Origin: Piezodorus guildinii
Lineage: Eukaryota; Arthropoda; Insecta; Hemiptera; Pentatomidae
Length of the DNA: 64,000 bases
Direction: 5' to 3'
NCBI GenBank assembly: GCA_023052935.1
Contig: CM041294.1
Coordinates: 150,808,899 to 150,872,898, forward strand
In this document: positions 43,943-54,310 of the stretch, in pieces
How positions within the stretch are numbered: position 1 is the stretch's first letter
How the letters are laid out: each line of letters begins with the position of its first letter
Position numbers and translations under genes: made by a program
Notes under the pieces: model-generated
Database searches by the model: none
What the model was told of the DNA's origin: nothing
Seen by the model: only the letters and a program-made list of their open reading frames with translations

Positions 43943-44684
43943 TCTGGTGCGGGCAACACACGACTTTCACTTACATCCATTTTTAAAATCAATGAAAGAA
44001 TTTTCAAATATAGTTAGAGATAAAAATACGTGAAATTATTAAGGAATTAATTAAATTAAATTTCTATAGAAATATGTGTTTGATTTAAAAATCTATTATA
44101 TTATTATCTAAAATAATCAGTTAGTTTTATCTTCTTTTCATCACTCTCTATTAACTTTTAAAAGCTTGTGTATGAGATGATAATTTTTCTAAAATCTTTA
44201 GCTTTCCAACGGTATATCATACATGTATATTACTGCTCTTATGTTCAAAAACGAAAAATTGCATTAAAAAAATATTTTTTCTGTTTTCTCCATTAGTTGG
44301 GTATCGAATTTATTCAATTTATATATTTACCAGTTTTTCATCAGCGTTAACAAGATAATCTAATTATTATTATTGAATCTACAAAATTAAAGGTACTTTA
44401 GAGGAAGAAAATATCGGAATTTAAGCCCTGTCAGACCATTTTTATCTAAATAAACCTACATGATATTAAAGCCCATTAAATTTTACATCGATATAGCGAG
44501 TTTAATCAAAATCGTCGGAACCGTTTTTGAGAAAATCGAAAAAAGGTGCAAAATGCATGGTTTAAAGTGCCTCTTCTGGTAGGCTCATTTTGCTGAAAAA
44601 AGTTTTGTCACGTCTCGGGCGTATAGTTGTCTTAAATATGAAATTTCAGTTTCATAGGACTTACCGTTTCCGCCCGGGAGTTAC

Positions 44685-44747
<63 letters not shown>

Positions 44748-44871
44748 CTTTTTGCGGGACTTGGTTATTTGGACTCAGGGGACCCTAAAATGTGTATTTC
44801 GTTGAAAACTGGAATTCGAAAATTTTCACGATCGCAATACTTCCCCTTACTATATATAGTAAGTGAAAGTA
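43943..44871 (+). mobile_element. Family A, complete unit, reference copy
   Basis: The cleanest full unit: TCTGGTGCGGGCAACACACG at 43943; blocks in order; a (CA)n tract at about 44686-44743 interrupted by two CAGA; CTCAGGGGACCCTAAAATG; GAATTCGAAAATTTTCACGA; and R palindrome CTTACTATATATAGTAAG then TGAAAGTA. About 929 bp. Confidence 0.9.
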
Positions 44872-44873
44872 AA

Positions 44874-45056
44874 AATAACTGATTATTCTATATAAAAATA
44901 TAATAGATTTTTTAATAAAACACATGTTTCTATATTAATTCAATTTAATTAATTCCTTAATAGTATCACGTATTTTTATCTGTAACTGTATTTGAAAATT
45001 CTTTCGTTGATTTTAAAAATGGAGGTACGTGAAAGTCGTGTGTTGCCCGCACCAGA
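44874..45056 (-). mobile_element. Family A, inverted L portion
   Basis: Immediately follows the R end of the reference unit and supplies an inverse L terminus (GGAGGTACGTGAAAGTCGTG, ending ACCAGA and a T run), so the 1.1-kb composite 43943-45056 has long inverted L ends of about 180 bp. Confidence 0.85.
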
Positions 45057-45529
45057 TTTTTTTATTTATATCGATTTGAACAAAACTTTATAAACTTTTA
45101 GCCTATAAATGGTTTTTTTTTAATTATTTTTCTTTATCTGACATAAATCTTGTGATCTTCAGGTTGTACTTACCGAGGTAAAAATAAAAAAATCTAATAC
45201 ATTAAAATTTATTTATTTTAAGATACTGCCGAGGTTTTATTAAAATAAAAACCTGGTGTGCCCTGTTTCCTAGTTTCATATATCTTTGAATGTCATCTTC
45301 CTTCATTTATCTGAGCGTTTAAACATCCAAAAAATAAATTAATGTATTGGCAGGAGAGTGTGGGTTTGGTTACGGACCAGGAAAGCACGCGACCACTACA
45401 CCGTTTCAATATTCATTCAGACCAACTTCATTAACAAACATCAATGTCTTTCTATAGTAATGTATGCAAATACTATCGTCCTTCCACACCGATAGTGTTC
45501 TGTTTTGATGATTAAAGCTATAAAAATAA
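45057..45529. other. No gene recognised
   Basis: AT-rich, featureless by eye. Confidence 0.35.
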
Positions 45530-46175
45530 TAATAATAAATTCTTTATTTATTCTAGGACAAGTCCCTTCGGAATAATGTTATTGAAAAATTAAATTAGAT
45601 CTTCAGTGTCTTTGAGTATGAACACAAAAAAACAAAACAGAAAAAACAAGAAAATTAATAATTGTAATAAATTAAAAGGTAGCTTTTTATAATAAGTTAG
45701 AAAAACAAACAAAACAAAATAGACAAGAATAAAAATTTTTTCACAAAATATATAAATTTAAAATGCTTGTGAAATAATATTCATAAATCTTTAAATACAG
45801 TACAAAATAAAATATGATAAATAATCGTTACTCTCAGCCCTATTTACCGATTTTTAAGCCAGAGTCAGTTGGGATCATTTGAAAATTGGATAGTCAGGAA
45901 GTGTTCGAGCAAAGGGCATTTGAAGGTGGGAAGAGTATTGGAATGACGGATATAAGAAAGAATAGAATTCCATACGGACGAGGATCGGATAAGGAAAGAT
46001 CTGTCGAAAGCTGCTGTTCGATGAGGCTTTATATAGAGGTCTGAACGAGTGTTGCGGGAGTGGACGGAGGATTCAAATGAAAATATATTAGATATGTATG
46101 ATGGACGTTGAGATCGTATAATTTGGAAGAGGAAACGTTGACTCCTAATTGTTAGTAGTGTAAAAAAAACTTTTG
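45530..46175 (-). pseudogene. CR1/Jockey-group non-LTR 3' end
   Basis: Minus strand: a C-terminal block (SNIFSFESSVHSRNTRSDLY, KPHRTAAFDRSFLIRSSSVW, NSILSYIRHSNTLPTFKCPL) of the type that ends CR1- and Jockey-group proteins (R-x-RS-F..WN-x-L..IR), then a stop, an untranslated region and an end GGGACTTGTCCTAGAATAAA with an ATT-rich tail. Only the last about 100 codons are left. Confidence 0.65.
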
Positions 46176-46635
46176 AGAAAGATATAAGATTCCGTCAGTC
46201 TGCCTTACGAATTAATAAATACCATTCTGTTATAATTAATATATTAATATAATATAAATTTATTATAATAATATGAAAATAAAAAGAAATCTATTTCTTT
46301 AGGGATTGGCCAAAAAATATATCTTATAAGAATATGAGCGGTTTTAGTAGTTACAGAGAATAAGTTATGTTCAGTCTTGATAAGCATATCAATTGTTTTT
46401 TCTTGTCAGAAAGAAATTCACAATTTTTTATACTATAATACTTCAAATGAATATAGATTATAACTAGTTATTTCCTGTTTGAAATCTTTTTGTCCATTTA
46501 AAAATAATGGAACCGATACATTACAGAGAATGATAAAATAAATAAAATAATACGGAAATCACATTGTTTTTAATCGGATGAACAGGTTTGTTGTGTAACT
46601 ACTTTTGATTCTTTTCGTGTAAATGCCAATTTTTT
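46176..46635. other. AT-rich DNA, no gene seen
   Basis: No recognised element. Confidence 0.35.
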
Positions 46636-47290
46636 TTTTTTTTTTTTCTGACGGGTGTATCGACATTTTGTCCGAGGTGATATTTACATGAGAATTTCTC
46701 TCAATGCCATCAGGAGTCACTAGCCCCGGTTCTCGCCAAAGGAAAAACAAACCTCGAAACGGACAACACGTGCTCGGCGACGTAGTGGAGGATGTGAAGG
46801 AACCGCAATACCAAGGCCTTGAAGTAGTGATCTTGATAGCTGTGGCCCGGCACCTGCCGTCCATCTAGGCGGCAGTGGAAATTAGGAGAAAATAGACCGC
46901 TTTCCTCTTCTCGGGAGTCCTTGGAAACTGAGGGCTTCCGGTCGCGGCCGGAAGGCAGGTGATGACCCGGGAGTGAATATCTTGCCACGCGAGCGACAGC
47001 CATCTGTCAGAGATAGTGGAAGCTATTCAATGGCACTGCATCCTTAATATTAGTGTAGACTTCTCATCCAGCTGCTCCTAGGGTCTGCTTGTAAACAAAA
47101 TGGGTCCGTCGTTTCAATGTCGGGAGACAGAAAAACAACTCTGCCGAATCGGTAGCCTTTGTGTTGCTTTGCGGTCTGCGGGAGTAACCTTGATTCGCTG
47201 CCTATTACGGTAGAACTGTGTTTATGCGAAATAACATCGCCGGGGCTAGTCCGGAAATTGAAAAATCCTGAATAAGAACCTGTTCAATGA
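46636..47290 (-). mobile_element. GC-rich poly(A) retroposon, unidentified
   Basis: Sharply GC-richer than everything around it. On the minus strand it ends GGACAAAATGTCGATACACC, then CGTCAG and a poly(A) of about 17 nt (T run at 46630-46647), the signature of a retroposed sequence. Frames of 97 and 101 codons overlap (47003-46710, 46864-46559) and have no domain I recognise. Candidates: 5'-truncated LINE tail, a long SINE, or a processed pseudogene. Confidence 0.45.
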
Positions 47291-47336
47291 CTTGCTATAT
47301 GTATCGTTTCTTTCGGAAAGATTCGATTAATAAATA

Positions 47337-47440
47337 ATACTAATAATTTTATTTATTTGTCTTTAGGGCAATCCCCATCCGAATAGAACTGGCTGGCACA
47401 GCACAAATATTAAATCTGTCTCCCGCAAATGTACATTATT
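47337..47440 (-). pseudogene. Non-LTR 3' tail fragment
   Basis: Minus strand GGATGGGGATTGCCCTAAAG followed by ACAAATAAATAAAATTATT, analogous to the end of the element at 45530. Confidence 0.45.
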
Positions 47441-47459
47441 AATAACAAATTGAATAATT

Positions 47460-48330
47460 TGTTTTTTATTTTTTTATTTGTAGTAATTCACAACTGTACT
47501 AAAGAATACAATAAGTAAATGTGTAGTATGAAAATAAAAAGTCATGAAAATGTCTTGAGAAAGAACTACCCAGTAGCACTTCACTAACTATTTTAAGACA
47601 GTAGGTCCCGAGGCCACTTTCTTTTTAGTCGCCTTGGAGGGTTATCAGGGATATCAGAGGAAGATAAGTTACGGACAAGTGGGTTTGTATGGGTAGGGAG
47701 TTTAGAATGGAAAGAGGAATATCTATCACGGGCTATGTCTGCAACAAATGGGATGTTTAGGTCATTATGGAGGAGTTGATTTGTGACAAAATAAGGGGCA
47801 TTCAGGATTTTGCGAAGGATTTTGGATTGTATGGAATGGATGCGGGAGGAATTAGATGGTTTCGTAGAGCCCCAAATCTCGATTCCATATGTCCAAATAG
47901 GTCTGATAATTGTGATGTAGATGAGTCTTTTGTAATATACTGGAAGTTTTGAACGTTTGTCTAGTAAGTGTTGTAGTAATCGATATCTTCGAGCAGTTTC
48001 TTGTCGTTTCAGTCTGGTGTGAGGATTCCAAGTTAGGCGCTTGTCAAGATGGAGACCTAGGTATCGGATTTGTTCACCAGAAGTAAGGGTAATGTTATTA
48101 AAGGATGCTAGGGGGCAGGAAGTCATCGGTTTGCGACGAAGTGTAAAGGTGATTTGTTGGGATTTATTTTAATCCTCCGATTTTGACACCATTCTTCAAT
48201 GGCTGTGATGTGGGACTGAAGGGTTTCGGATGCAGTAGTTGGATCATGATGGACGGATAAGACACACGTGTCATCGGCATAAGTATTGAGGACAGTGCGA
48301 GGATGGAGTTGAATAAATCTTTAAAACAAA
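47460..48330 (-). pseudogene. Jockey RT including catalytic loop (J5)
   Basis: The most 5'-extended common Jockey copy. The minus strand near 48290-48250 encodes NTYADDTCVLS, the catalytic YADD loop, followed by ASETLQSHITAIEEWCQNRR in a broken frame. An open frame (48126-47593, 177 codons) then runs IRYLGLHLDKRLTWNPHTRL, IWTYGIEIWGSTKPSN, to NPPRRLKRKWPRDLLS. The A-rich 3' end is at about 47462. Confidence 0.85.
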
Positions 48331-48421
48331 AACAACGTAACACATACTTAATCCCCACAAAATACTAATAAGTCCCGAAAGAGTGATCAACGTTCTGAGA
48401 AGAAAGATGTTGAGATCTTAT

Positions 48422-49836
48422 TACTTTCACTTACTTATAGATGGAATATATAGTAAGGGAATCGTGTAAAGGCGATCATAAAAATTTTCGAATTCCAGTT
48501 TTCAACGTAAATACACGTTTTAGGGTCTCCTGAGTCCAAATAACCAAGTCCCGCAAAAAGGTCTGAGTGTGTGTGTGTGGTAACTGCCGGGCGAAAACGA
48601 AAAGTCTTGTGAAACTGAAATTTCGTATTTAAGTCAACTATATTTCAGTCACTTTTTTACGATTTTCTCAAAAACGGCTCAAACTATTTTTATTAAACTA
48701 TATATATCGATGTAAAATTTGATGGGCTCTAATATGATGTAGGTTTCATTCTGATTGAAATAGTCTGACAGGGCTTAAATGACGATATATTAAATTTTCT
48801 TCATCTAAAGTAACTTTAATTTTGTAGATTCTATTAGAAAAAAAAACAATATCCTCCAGTTATCATTGATGCTAAGCTGGCAAATAAATAAGTTGAACCA
48901 ATTCGATATTCAACTAAAAGAGATTCCTCACACAAGACTGAAACGACAAGAAACTGCTCGAAGATATCGACTATTACAACACTTACTAGACAAACGTTCA
49001 AAACTTCCAGTATATTACAAAAGACTCATTTACATCACTATTATCAGACCTATTTGGACATATGGAATCGAGCTTTGGGGCTCTACGAAACCATCTAATT
49101 CCTCCCGCATCCAGTCCTTACAATCCAAAATCCCTCGCAAAATCCTGAATGCTCCTTATTTTGTTACAAATCAACTCCTTCATAATGACCTTAACATCCC
49201 ATTTGTTGCAGACATAGCCCGTGATAGATACTCCTCTTTTCACTCTAAACTCCCTGCCCATACAAACCCACTTGTCCGTAATTTATCTTCCTTAGATATC
49301 CCTGATAACCCTACAAGGCGACTGAAAAGAAGGTGGTCTCGGGACCTACTGAGTAAAAAGTTAGTAAACTGCTACCACTGGGTAGTTCTTTCTCAAGACG
49401 ATTTCATGACTTTTTTTTTATTCCTCATATTTACTTATTCTGTTCTTTAATACAGTTGTAAATTACTATCAATAAATAAATTTAAAAAAACTAAAGGAGA
49501 AAAGTGCAAAAAACATTGTTTAATGTAATTGTTTGTTTTTGAACATAATAACGGTAATATACATGTATAATATATCGTTGGAAAGCGAAAGATTTTAGAA
49601 CAAATATTATTTTATACAGAAAATTGTAAAAGTTGATAAAGAGTGATGAAAAGGCGATAAAACTGTTTGTTTTAGATAATAATATAATCGATTTTTTTAA
49701 TAATACACATGTTTCTGTAAAAATTCAATTTAATTAATTCTTTAAAAATTTATTTTTATCTCTAAATTTATTTAACAATTCTTAAATTGATATAAATAAC
49801 GGAGGTAAGTGAAAGTCGTGTGTTGCGCTCACCAGA
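48422..49836 (-). mobile_element. Family A, complete but split by Jockey J6
   Basis: R end TACTTTCACTTACTTATAGA at 48422; TG tract at 48570; interior to TCAACTAAAAGAGA (about 48924); Jockey; interior resumes AACTAAAGGAGAAAAGTG (49488); L terminus GGAGGTAAGTGAAAGTCGTG ending ACCAGA at 49836. Part of the CA-to-ATGCAT segment is missing. Confidence 0.85.
48925..49487 (+). pseudogene. Jockey C-terminal fragment inserted in Family A (J6)
   Basis: Open frame to 49450, whose first about 20 codons are Family A sequence. The Jockey part starts at HTRLKRQETARRYRLLQHLL, continues YGIELWGSTKPSN and ends RRLKRRWSRDLLS then an extension caused by a lost stop. The element is flanked by AACTAAAAGAGA and AACTAAAGGAGA, a target-site duplication of about 12 bp with one mismatch. 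Confidence 0.9.
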
Positions 49837-50069
49837 TTTTTTTTTAGATTTTCTGCGATCAAAATAAATAATGATTTTACGTCTATTACGTGGGGTTCCG
49901 CAAGAATTTCATAAAAGGATTCTATTATCATGGTACGCGGGGGTATCGAAAGATTCAATTATAAACCAATAATAGTAAGACGATTGGCAAGTGAAAAATT
50001 CACAACTTAAATACTCAGTGAAAATAATTTACAAATTGGTGGAACAGAACTAATAAGAAAAATAAAACG

Positions 50070-50480
50070 CTGCAAATTATTACACAATGGTTTATTATTT
50101 ACAGATGACAATATTAGGGTATAACTGTTTATAAGGCTGCTGATAGGCAATTAAGTAATATGAAAAGCAATAAATAATTGAAAGGATAATGACATATCAC
50201 CACTGCTGATTTAAAAACGCTTATCTTTGCTAGTTCTGAACCAATTTCAATTTGTTTTTGTTTTTTTCATTCTGTAGAAAATTTAATTTTCTATAAAATT
50301 GTAAGTTTTAGTGTTTATTTACTTATTGAAGGGGAGACGGATTTTTTTTTTTTTTTTTTTGTTATTTAGATTCTACGCACTTTGAAACATTTAAAAACAA
50401 AAAAAAAAATATAAATTTTGAGGGGGGGAGATAATTTTTTTTTTTTTTTTTCGATTACGAAGGTTGATTATTGAAAATAA
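50070..50480 (-). mobile_element. Family B copy, with T-run expansions
   Basis: Minus reading: TTTATTATTTTCAATAATCA, CCTTCGTAATCG, an A run, then CCCTCAAAATTTATA and GCGTAGAATCTAAATAAC. The parallel copy is at 61200-61620. Confidence 0.6.
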
Positions 50481-50969
50481 TAAATCAAAAAATAAAAATA
50501 AATCAAAAGCATTTATACTAGATTGCGTTACTATTTCATTTTCCTTAATAAAATTTCCTGATTCCAGAACACCTTTAATCATCCTCTATCTATCTATAAC
50601 CGAGTTATATAAAAAGATTTTAATTTTTTTTTTCACATACTCTAAATACCTTCAAAGCGAAAGGAAAAAAAAAAAAAAAAACCTTCAGTTAATCGTACCA
50701 CTCGCAAGCATAAATCGTGTTAGCCACTTGGTCACATAATTTGTGTAATTCGTATTTTTGGTCGTAAATATTTTTGATATGTTCATTAAATTTATTTGTA
50801 TATATTTTATAAAATGTGTACCAGGTGGCTAACCAAAAAGTAACCTTCCTGTAAATAAAACATATGTTTTTTAAAGTAGTTGAAAAAGCTTGTATGAAGA
50901 TAATAAAATGTGCTTTTTGGTTATAAAAGTTTAAATTTATAAGTAATAATTAGTTTTAACGAAACTCGT
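50481..50969. other. AT-rich DNA, no gene seen
   Basis: A/T runs and two short frames on opposite strands; nothing recognised. Confidence 0.35.
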
Positions 50970-51246
50970 TAAACCATGAAAAGTTTTGGGTTCAGTACAT
51001 GTAAAGATTGGTACTGTTTCGGTACTGCCAACGGCCGTGCATGAGGTGATTCGGCCGGGATCACGCTCAGCCGCCAGGTTTTTTTCCCATTTTTGGGTAC
51101 CCACTTTATAGAGGGTGTGTCCCAGAAGGGTCTCCATACCCCAGGATCGCCCTCCGGCTGAAATAATATTCCGCCACAGCCGGGATTCAAACCCAGTACC
51201 CGGAGCACAGTAGACTAGCGCTCTACCCAATAGACCAAGCCGCTCC
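50970..51246 (-). mobile_element. SINE-1, full length
   Basis: Minus strand: GGAGCGGCTTGGTCTATTGG, GTAGAGCGCTAGTCTACTGT (tRNA-like head with box A), box B GGGTTTGAATCCCGG, body TGGCGGAATATTATTTCAGC, TTTATAGAGG complement, AACCTGGCGGCTGAGCGTGA, and a 3' end with AAACAGTACCAATCTTTACA. About 277 bp. Confidence 0.85.
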
Positions 51247-52019
51247 CCTAAAGAAAAAAAAAAAAGAAGAATGTGAAATTATAGTAAATAAACAATAGAA
51301 ATATTATTATGAGAGTGAGAAGTGAGAGAAAACTTTGAAACCGACATCTATTTTATCATTTGAATCCGAATATTAATTAGACCTATTTTAGGAAGATTTT
51401 TATGGTGAATAAAAAACTGTTATTCTCTCCTGATTTAACATGACCTTTAATCCATAGGAAGTTTTCAAAAGTAAGGGGAACATAGTATATCTCGCACAAC
51501 ATCTGAAAGTCAATTTTTTTATAAACAATATAATAACAAATGAGAATATTTTCCATCTTTATATAAAATTTATGATCTACATATAGTTATATTCTGGCAA
51601 ATACAATAAACAAAATACGTAATCCGATTTAAACCTTGAAGATAATTTATTACATTTTAGTGACTGGAATAAGAGAATAAAATATTTGCAAATCTCTATG
51701 TTTTTGACCTTCATAGTTAACCTTTTCGTCCAAATCCACGTCCTTCCAAATTTCTACGTTTTGACTTTAAATTCATTAATTTAAATAAATTTTTAATATT
51801 ATTTTGTTTTCTTAAAGTGGCTGATCCGCTAAGATGGGAGAGGTAAATGTACCTAAAAGACTAATATTTAAAAAAAAAATCAGTCTCTCTGTATTTAATT
51901 AATTTATTGTATTGAGTAGGTTTTTATTTTCCTTCTCTTTAGAAAAATATTAGATAAATACAACATCCATTTATTATAGGCTTGTGGCAACTTTTCCAAA
52001 TTTAATAAATAATACAACT
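51247..52019. other. AT-rich DNA, no gene seen
   Basis: No recognised feature. It may hold the decayed 5' part of RTE-C. Confidence 0.35.
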
Positions 52020-53340
52020 TTCTAAGTAATGGCTTTCGCTGACGATTTATTTTTTTTTTTCGCAGAAAGTGAACCAAAGTAATAGAACAAATCAATTCCC
52101 AAAAGAAAACCGGACAACAAAAAATCTCATTCGAAAAATCTAAACTAATGACAAGCGATCTCTTAGGAAGTTTATAGATACAAAATATGGCAAAATAAAA
52201 AAAATTAAAGAATTCAAATATTTGAGAAGTTATCACTAAAAATGGGTTAGACAAAATTGCGATAAAATCAAGAGAAAATAATATGTTTAATGCACCGGCA
52301 AGAACCAGACAAACGTATATTAAAAATGTATATCTTGATATAATAAATTCAGACATTACAACATAGTAATAAAACCGGAAGCGCTATACGCAGCAGAAAT
52401 GCTAACTTTGGGAAAGAGAAAACTGGAAGACAAACAAGAGAAAAATTTTAAGGAAAATTATGCGACCAACCAAAAAACAGTGAAGAATGCGGACCAAGAA
52501 GCAACAAAGAAATTTACCGGAACAATGAGTCGATATTTGAAACCATTAGAAAGAGAAGATTAAATTTAATATGAACACTTAAAAGAGCACACATTGACTT
52601 CTATTCGTCACTTAATTACTTTATTCCATAAGCTTTTCATATTTGTCGACGTTTCGGGGCTGTTTCCCCATTTTCAAGACTTATTTTTTTCATTATATAA
52701 ATGCTTTTTCATATAAACCATTATTTTATTTCATAGCACACTGTATTTGTCCTTATGGGTGTTCATGAAACAGTAAGCCAATGAAACCCATAAGGACAAA
52801 TAGCAGTGTGATATGAAATAAAATGATGGGTGATATATGAAAAAGCATTTATATAATGAAAAAAATAAGTCTTGAAAATGGGAAACAGCCCGAAACGTCG
52901 ACAGATATGAAAAGCTTATGAAATAAAGTAATTAAGTGACAAATGGAATTCAATTTGTGCTCTTTTAAATGCTTATGAGGAGATTAAAATATTTCGGTCA
53001 CGTTTGGAGGATGTAAGGAAACAGGATGGTTATGAAATTAGTTCACAAACTGTTTGAAATGGAAACGGCTATAGTCTGGGTTAAGGAAGTTAAACAAGAT
53101 CTCGAACGAGCTGTAATTAAAATTGAAAAATACCGAACAGAAAAATATTGTGAAAAAAAATTTACGAAGGGTTGTTTCCAAGTCGAACACAAGAAGATAG
53201 GAATGGGAACCAAGTGGAGGGAACAACGAAAACAGCGGTTTTCTGAACAGATGAAGGCTTCTTGGGAAAGGAGAGAAACAATGAATAAATTGAAATGGTC
53301 TTCAAAGTAGTCTAAAGTCGTGATCGCCAATGGTCTAATC
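52020..53340 (+). pseudogene. RTE lineage C, split by a foldback element
   Basis: Third RTE lineage. The catalytic loop AFADDLFFF is at 52025-52055, followed by decayed IKKIKEFKYL and VIKPEALYAAEMLTLGKRKL. The first part stops at about 52570 (KRED..RLN). It resumes at 52977 with RRLKYFGHVWRM then an open frame 53026-53310 (VWVKEVKQDLERAV, KKIGMGTKWREQRKQRFSEQ, MKASWERRETMNKLKWSSK). The basic C-terminal K/R-W-x-E-x-R-K-x-x-x-SE-x-M-K pattern is typical of this RTE group. Many stops: inactive. Confidence 0.8.
52571..52976. mobile_element. Foldback element with hammerhead-like arms, inserted in RTE-C
   Basis: 406 bp made of two inverted arms of about 180 bp (from AAAAGAGCAC inwards through CACTTAATTACTTTATT, GACGTTTCGGG, CATTTTCAAGACTTATTTTT, CATTTATATAATG) with a short centre. 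Each arm has a GAAACGTCGAC motif 20-30 nt from CTTGAAAATG, as in Penelope-related repeats. The host sequence GAGAAGATTAAAT/GAGGAGATTAAAA on both sides is a likely target duplication. Confidence 0.75.
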
Positions 53341-53381
53341 GAATAAATAAATAATAATAATTTATAATAATAATAATAATA

Positions 53382-53509
53382 GGGATACTCATACGTTTGC
53401 TTAGCATGCTATTGTTTATTTGCTAACCCGTCGAGTTTACAGTTATTTCCTGATAAAATTGATGGTTAGCCAATAGCACAATAGCAGCTATAGCAACGTA
53501 GAGAGCACC
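53382..53509. mobile_element. Foldback MITE F2, TA-flanked
   Basis: 128-bp relative of F1: GGGATACTCATACG at the left, CGTAGAGAGCACC at the right, TTAGCATGCTATTG, AACCCGTCGAGTTT inside, TA on both sides (53380-53381, 53510-53511). It lies about 65 bp upstream of tRNA-Met. Confidence 0.75.
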
Positions 53510-53573
53510 TAATGTAACATATACAGTCATCGTGCTCATTACTCAGACAGCAAATATTCGATTTCCTTCACAG

Positions 53574-53645
53574 AGCAGAGTGGCGCAGTGGAAGCGTGCT
53601 GGGCCCATAACCCAGAGGTCCGTGGATCGAAACCACGCTCTGCTA
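53574..53645 (+). tRNA. Initiator tRNA-Met (CAT)
   Basis: 72-nt cloverleaf. AGCAGAG/CTCTGCT acceptor with the A1-T72 pair that marks eukaryotic initiator tRNA, D arm GGCGCAGTGGAAGCG, anticodon arm CTGGG CCCATAA CCCAG, and T loop with ATCGAAA rather than TTCGA, another initiator trait. A T6 run at 53650-53655 is the Pol III terminator. All parts are intact, so probably functional. Confidence 0.98.
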
Positions 53646-53878
53646 GAACTTTTTTACTTTTCTCAGTAATAAATTAATTTTATTATTTAAATTAATTTTA
53701 ACTTATTTTAAATCTTATAGGTTATTTCAATATAATACCGAAATTAAAACAGATAAACAATTCTTTTCGCCGTTAGTTAAAATAATCAAATTCCACAATT
53801 GAGTGTACTCATGCAAAACTAAAATTATCTATTCATAGTTGGTACAGATAGAAGAGATGTAGACAATTATCAGCTTTT

Positions 53879-54040
53879 ACTCACCTGCATATGTAATATA
53901 GAGTAGGTGAAGTATTTAAAAAAAAAATTGTAAAATTTTTAAGTCCAGTTCCAAAAATATTCACGTTTTAGAGCCCTTTGAGTATAAATGGCCCTGTTTC
54001 CCAGAATATACAAAATGTTCCGTCTGTCATACTTTGCGCA
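53879..54040 (-). mobile_element. Family A, diverged R end
   Basis: TTTTACTCACCTGCATATGT, GAGTAGGTGAAGTATT, CACGTTTTAGAGCCCTTTGA. Old copy. Confidence 0.5.
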
Positions 54041-54204
54041 TAAAGCTGAGGGAAGGAAAAAATATTGAAAATGATATGACAGGATATTAAACAAATATAT
54101 TTATAACGGCAACAAAAGTGATTTTTTATCATAAACGTGCAAATTTATTTACATCAAAATTTATACTAAATAGGTTTTAAAAATCTTAATTAATTTTAAG
54201 TTAA

Positions 54205-54300
54205 AAATCCAAACGACTTTCACTTACCTTCGTTGTTAAACCAATTTAAAAACAGTTCAAGTAGAAATTATTCTTCAAAGAATTAAAATGAGTTTTCGAT
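54205..54300 (+). mobile_element. Family A, diverged L end
   Basis: CAAACGACTTTCACTTACCT then TCGTTGTTAAACCAATTTAA; the outer TCTGGTGCGGG is replaced. Confidence 0.55.
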
Positions 54301-54310
54301 TTATTTTGTT

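Noticed and set aside
46559..47003. Overlapping 97- and 101-codon minus frames in the GC-rich island
   Set aside because: No domain, one runs into the poly(A). Could still be a fragment of a coding sequence, so the region is reported only as a retroposon.
51904..52356. 150-codon minus frame with hydrophobic segments that looks like a membrane protein
   Set aside because: Antisense to the RTE-C catalytic-loop region in AT-rich DNA; T-rich strands give spurious Phe/Leu/Ile frames.
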